Shown piece by piece: positions 59,886-64,000 of a DNA stretch of 64,000 nucleotides. Below the pieces are notes generated by a model. That model did no database searches. It saw only the letters and a program-made list of their open reading frames with translations, and had not been told where the DNA came from. The stretch's first letter is position 1, and each line of letters opens with the position of its first letter. Source of the stretch: Manihot esculenta (lineage: Eukaryota; Streptophyta; Magnoliopsida; Malpighiales; Euphorbiaceae); the NCBI RefSeq assembly GCF_001659605.2, contig NC_035170.2:1302001-1366000 (forward strand). The letters are read 5' to 3'. The position numbers were made by a program, and so were the translations under genes.

Positions 59886-60121
59886 CTGTATGTCTATTTT
59901 TCTCAAACAAAACTCAATTTTCTTGCTCTGTTTCACACAAGCAAACTTAATGTCTCTAATGAGAGAAGTATGAACAAGATGACTTCTCCTATCTTCCAAC
60001 CACCACTTTAAATAAAAGTCCTATGTTGGAAGAGACTAGAGATCTGTTGCAGGTTTGAAGCTCATAATGAAGGGCATCAACTGCACAGAGGACTAAAGAA
60101 AGAAAAAAAAAAAAGAAAGGA

Positions 60122-60205
60122 GTGCAAATTGCAAATTGCAAATTGCAATTGCATCACCAAATCCATGGCTATATAAATGTGCATGCAAAAGCAGTTGCAT
60201 GCTTT
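60122..60205. repeat. GCAAATT tandem repeat and CATGCA motifs upstream of the GDSL gene
   Basis: (GCAAATT)n at 60124-60150 is followed by two CATGCA (RY-type) motifs in an inverted arrangement, GTGCATGCAAAAGCAGTTGC then ATGC, near 60180-60203. About 240-320 bp upstream of the start codon. Confidence 0.6.
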
Positions 60206-60489
60206 GCTTCAAATGGACCAAACCCTTTTTTTTTTTTTTTTCAATAAAATAAAAAATATGAGTTAATTATTTTTTTTTTCAAGTTCATATGGAATCCAAT
60301 TTATGGGTCCATCCATATTCTTGTGCAAAGCATTTATTTTTCTAAAATCAACTTACTCCCTTTTTCAAAAAAAAAATGAATTATCAAAAAATAATTTTAA
60401 TGCTGAGTATCAATTTTTTAAATCATGCATATTTAAAAAGTAATTATTAATTCACACAACATCTAAAATTATTTTCGAATTTGTGTGTC

Positions 60490-61440
60490 AGTATATTAAA
60501 AATTATTTAAAATAACTTAAATATAAAATAAAATTAATACTAATCAATTTACATATTATTATAATATAAATATTAAAATAAAAAAATTTAAAAAGGAAAT
60601 ACATGATAGATTAAATAATTTAAGAATTTATTTTATTTTATTTTTTAAAAATTATTAAATTTATTTTTTAATCATATTTATTTTAAATTTATTAAATTTT
60701 ATTAGATATTAAAAAATATTTACAAAAAATTAAACATAAAATTAAATTAATATTAATCAATTTATATACTATTATAATATAATAATTAAAATAAATAATA
60801 ATTTTAAAATAATTAAATAAGAAATACAAGACGGATTAAATTAATTAAGAATTTAAATTATTATATTTTTAAAAAATTATTAAATTCTATTTTCTTAATT
60901 ATATTTATTTCACATATATTAAATTTTATTAGATATTAAAAATTATTTATAATAACTTAAACATAAAATAAAATTAATACTAATCATTTTATATATTATT
61001 ATAATACAAAAATTAAAATAATTTTAAAACAATAAAAAAATAGAAGGGATTAAATATTTTTAAAAAATAAAATATTATTCTTAAAAAACTATTATATTTT
61101 ATTATCTTTTAAATATTATTTTTTAAAAAAATATTAAATTTTATTTGATATTAAAAATTATTTACAAAGACTTAAACATAAAATAAAATTAATACTTATC
61201 ATTTTAAATATTATTATAATAAAAAAATAAATAATACTTTTAAAATAATACAAATTATTTAGGCGGATGAAATATTTTGAAAAATTAAATTATTATAATT
61301 TTTAAAAAACCTATTACATTTTATTACCTTTTAATTATATTTATTTTAAAAATATTATATTTTATTAGGTATTAAAAATATTTAAAATAACTTAAACATA
61401 AAATAAATTTAGTACAAATAATATATTTTTAAAAAAAAAA
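60490..61440. repeat. Degenerate ~220-bp AT-rich tandem array
   Basis: The phrase ATAAAATAAAATTAATAC recurs (with changes) at 60522, 60736, 60963, 61178 and 61398, spacing 214-227 bp. Each unit also has TTTTATTAGATATTAAAAA and ATATTATTATAATA. Confidence 0.75.
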
Positions 61441-61980
61441 ATTTTCGACTATCATTTTAAAAATTTCTCCAGAGAAATTACTATATAAAAATTTAAAGGT
61501 GTGGATTATGATTACTTAACTTTATTACATTTTTTAATTTTATTTTACAGATAAAATAATAAAAAATATAATTACATAATTTTTAATATAATTACATAAT
61601 TTTTTAAATTATATCATTATGGACGGTTAAAATTTTTTACAAAAATTAACTTTTTAATCTCTTAAATTATAGTAATTTTTACAAAAATTAACTTTTTAAT
61701 CTCTTAAATTATAGTACTAATTAGTTAATTTTTAGAAATTTTAAACTTTATTTAATAAAATTTCTAAATTTATAAAAATTACATAAAAAATTATATTAAC
61801 AATATTACTTAATTTGAAATAATTTATATTTTTTTATTAACATTTGACATTTTAATTTATAATTTTATTTTTATATATAAAATAAAAAAATATACACAGT
61901 AAATAAGAGTTTATAGAAAAACCAGATGATTTTCTCAGAAAATAATAAAATGAAAATGGAAATCTTGGTGTGCTAGATAA
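61441..61980. other. AT-rich intergenic DNA
   Basis: Contains a direct repeat, ACAAAAATTAACTTTTTAAT with CTCTTAAATTATAGTA after it, at about 61638 and 61680. No gene. Confidence 0.45.
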
Positions 61981-62194
61981 GAAGAAGAAGATTATTGCGT
62001 GCTGAAGATGGAGGTGCAGAGGTGAAGGCCTATGGCAAAGTGTGGAGAAGAGAAGGAGAAGAGAAGAGCTGGACAGTGAAAAGGAAAAGAGAAGAAGAGC
62101 AGAATGAAAATTGGAAAAAAGAAGGAGATGGTGGGAGACTTGGCTTTAAAAGTCAAAGTCTTCTTGGCATGTGCATGCAGGTCCGCGTGGCTTA

Positions 62195-62460
62195 AAAATG
62201 TTCGGCACTATAAGTGCCGAACATTTTATTTATTCAACGCTTCGTCATAGATTCCTGACGAAATCTTGATGCTTGTCGAGGTGCCGAACACGTATGACGA
62301 AATCTTGATGCTTGTCGGGGTGCCGAACACGCGACGCATGCAACCACGGGAACAGAATAATCTATTCCCGTGGCAAAGAACAGCTTATTCGACACCTATG
62401 GCGTCGAACTCTCTATTGTTCGACATTATGGGTGTCGAATTAGCATGCTCGACAGCATGA
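62195..62460. repeat. Cluster of short inverted repeats and a direct repeat
   Basis: Hairpin with perfect 15-bp arms at 62195-62227 (ATGTTCGGCACT / AGTGCCGAACAT, loop ATA); 9-bp arms CCACGGGAA / TTCCCGTGG at 62344-62373; near-palindromes TTCGACACCTATGGCGTCGA at 62388 and TTCGACATTATGGGTGTCGA at 62419. GACGAAATCTTGATGCTTGT is repeated at about 62255 and 62298. Preceded by a purine-rich, Lys/Glu-rich ORF (61995-62195) of doubtful meaning. Confidence 0.75.
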
Positions 62461-62779
62461 CTGGCTAACACGCTGCGTTAATACATAGGATCCAAAAATA
62501 TTTTTAGATTGTGTATGAATTTATAATTATTTTTTAATTTATGCATGATTTGAAAAATTATTCTATATTAAATACATAAAATATAATAAGTTCATCAATA
62601 AATACATGGTTGAAAAATATTTATTTCAACTCAATTTACCATAAATTAAGTCGATATATATGAGTAGATTTATTATAAAAAAAATATTAAAATGAATTTG
62701 AGGGAAATTTGAATAGAGTTTGAGGGAGATTTAAATTTTAAATTTTAAAATGAATGAATTTGATAACCTTCATATCTTT

Positions 62780-63235
62780 CCTAGTTCAGGAATAAGGTCG
62801 GGTCCAAAGCCCATCAGATTATACGCTCGAGAGGCGACTCGACTTCACGAGCCTGGACCGGCAATGCAGGGTGATCCGGATCAGATATGAGCCCCATAAG
62901 GGAGTAGGCACAATCACTCACCAGCCCTACCCGCATGCGCTCTGGAGCATTAAATGGCCGTTACGTATGGAGCAGGTGCCTGACACGCCCGTACGTACGG
63001 GCCTGAGTGACAAGGACAGAAAACACTATATACTAGGGAGTCTTCTCTTGCAAGGGGTATCTTCTTTTTCTTCTCCTGCCTGGACTCCATTTTTATTTTC
63101 TCTGCAACTCTTGTCTAAGGACACGACTCTTATTCAGGAAACCTGACTTGAACGTCGGAGGGTCTCCTCCGGGGCATCCCCGGTGGACTCTTGACCCCTT
63201 TTCCCTTGTTTTGCAGGTCCTTTTCTCAAAAAAAA
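62780..63235 (+). repeat. Tat-type LTR remnant
   Basis: Shares CCGTTACGTATGGAGCAGGT and TGCCTGACAC with the LTR at 13421 (CCGTTACGCATGGAGCAGG, CGCCTGATAC). It has a TATA-like CACTATATACTAGG near 63030 and a GACTTGAACGTCGGAGGGTC segment like the U5 region of Tat-type elements. Borders are unclear and no partner LTR is in the window. Confidence 0.6.
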
Positions 63236-63439
63236 CATGGAGAAAACATGGAGAGACTCATCAGAGAGCCTCATCAGAGAGCCCAAAAAGGAATCAGATC
63301 CATGTAATAGGAGACGAGGGAGAATCAGATCTATCGGATATGGAGTTCAGGGAGATTGATAGTTATCAGAGTTTGAACGTGATAATTTTCATGTGTACTC
63401 GAATCGCTAACCGCTATTATTGTGTCCAAAAATCTTAGA

Positions 63440-64000
63440 AAAATAATAAAAATACAGTGAAGGATAATGCTTTGATTAAATGCCTAAGTGATGGATAATA
63501 ATAAAGGTGGCTAATAATAAAAGTGGGACTATTATAATTTAATTTTGCATAAAAATATATATAATATTTTAAATTAAAAATTTATGTTAATAATCATATA
63601 TTTGTACATATTTAATTAATTTATATAAATGTTTAACTTAAAACTATTAATTAGAATTTTCATATAATTTTTTTTTATAAAATAAGAAATTTTCATATAA
63701 ATTGAATTGATATCGAATCCACCCAAATAAATGTGAGTCAACAAACAAACCAAACTCATTAATGCAAGACTTGCTACAAGTTCTCCTACCACATTCGAAC
63801 CTGTCCATTCCTACTGCTCAACCATCAGATCGTCCTTTGAGATCACCGTCCGTTACTATCAAATCTACTAAATTTAGTGACAATTCATGATAAAGGATGC
63901 CATGTCTTGCAAGTTGTTATACCTTTTACATGATAATGATAATAGATACTACTTCTGTCCTACAATATTCTAGTTCAAACCAATAAGAATAATTAATAAT
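63440..64000. other. AT-rich intergenic DNA at the right edge
   Basis: No gene or recognisable repeat seen. Confidence 0.45.

Noticed and set aside
59886..59999. 38-residue N-terminal extension of the GDSL esterase
   Set aside because: Relatives begin at the MGGP-type start; the extension has no signal peptide or family similarity.
61995..62195. 66-codon Lys/Glu-rich ORF
   Set aside because: Purine-rich composition explains it; no homologous motif or splice context to support a gene.

Overview
This window is nuclear DNA from a flowering plant. The genes are split by GT-AG introns, the intergenic DNA is very AT-rich, and about 30 kb consists of Ty3/gypsy LTR retrotransposons, solo LTRs, a MITE and a SINE. 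The host proteins look like eudicot families. A woody Malpighiales or Euphorbiaceae genome is my guess from overall impression only.

Layout. (1) 1-13932 is a nest of Tat-lineage Ty3/gypsy DNA. Element A is cut by the window edge and keeps intact 3' pol (RNase H plus integrase), a 72-bp tandem array, a three-exon antisense gene (aORF) with one nonsense codon, a polypurine tract and a truncated 3' LTR. It is joined to a related deletion derivative, B1, which holds two solo LTRs (2.2 and 2.3 kb) of another family, each with a perfect 5-bp target duplication. (2) 14.6-15.2 kb is a LINE-type RNase H relic. (3) 16.0-17.7 kb is a multi-span membrane protein with a kinase-like domain that lacks the HRD aspartate. 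(4) 19.0-35.1 kb holds two head-to-tail phosphoinositide-specific phospholipase C genes on the minus strand, each with nine exons and identical intron phases, separated by about 7.5 kb of AT-rich DNA. (5) 36.0-41.7 kb is element C, an old decayed Tat copy without integrase, with a 942-bp solo LTR inserted in its protease region. (6) 42.8-45.2 kb is a secretory-type cyclophilin in eight exons. (7) 47.6-47.9 kb is an intronless ELF4 clock gene with an evening element, a G-box and an FHY3/FAR1-type site upstream. (8) 49.4-52.3 kb is B2, a young 2.9-kb non-autonomous Tat derivative carrying a relative of the element A antisense gene. (9) 52.5-56.0 kb is a Mutator-type MITE (9-bp target duplication) split by a third copy of the 2.2-2.5-kb solo LTR family. 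(10) 56.2-56.4 kb is a U1 snRNA gene with upstream element, TATA box and 3' box. (11) 56.8-59.9 kb is a six-exon GDSL/SGNH esterase of the CPRD49 type on the minus strand. (12) 60.4-64.0 kb is AT-rich, with a ~220-bp degenerate tandem array, a cluster of short hairpins and a Tat-type LTR remnant.

The host genes are unrelated housekeeping, signalling, clock and splicing functions, each with its own promoter. The most interesting signal is in the retroelements. An antisense, intron-containing gene is kept between pol and the 3' LTR in three copies (A, B1, B2), with a phase-1 splice acceptor at the same place in each, although B1 and B2 have lost gag and pol. A second signal is a solo-LTR family densely packed with a 13-bp inverted-repeat motif (TTCGGCCGCCGAA).
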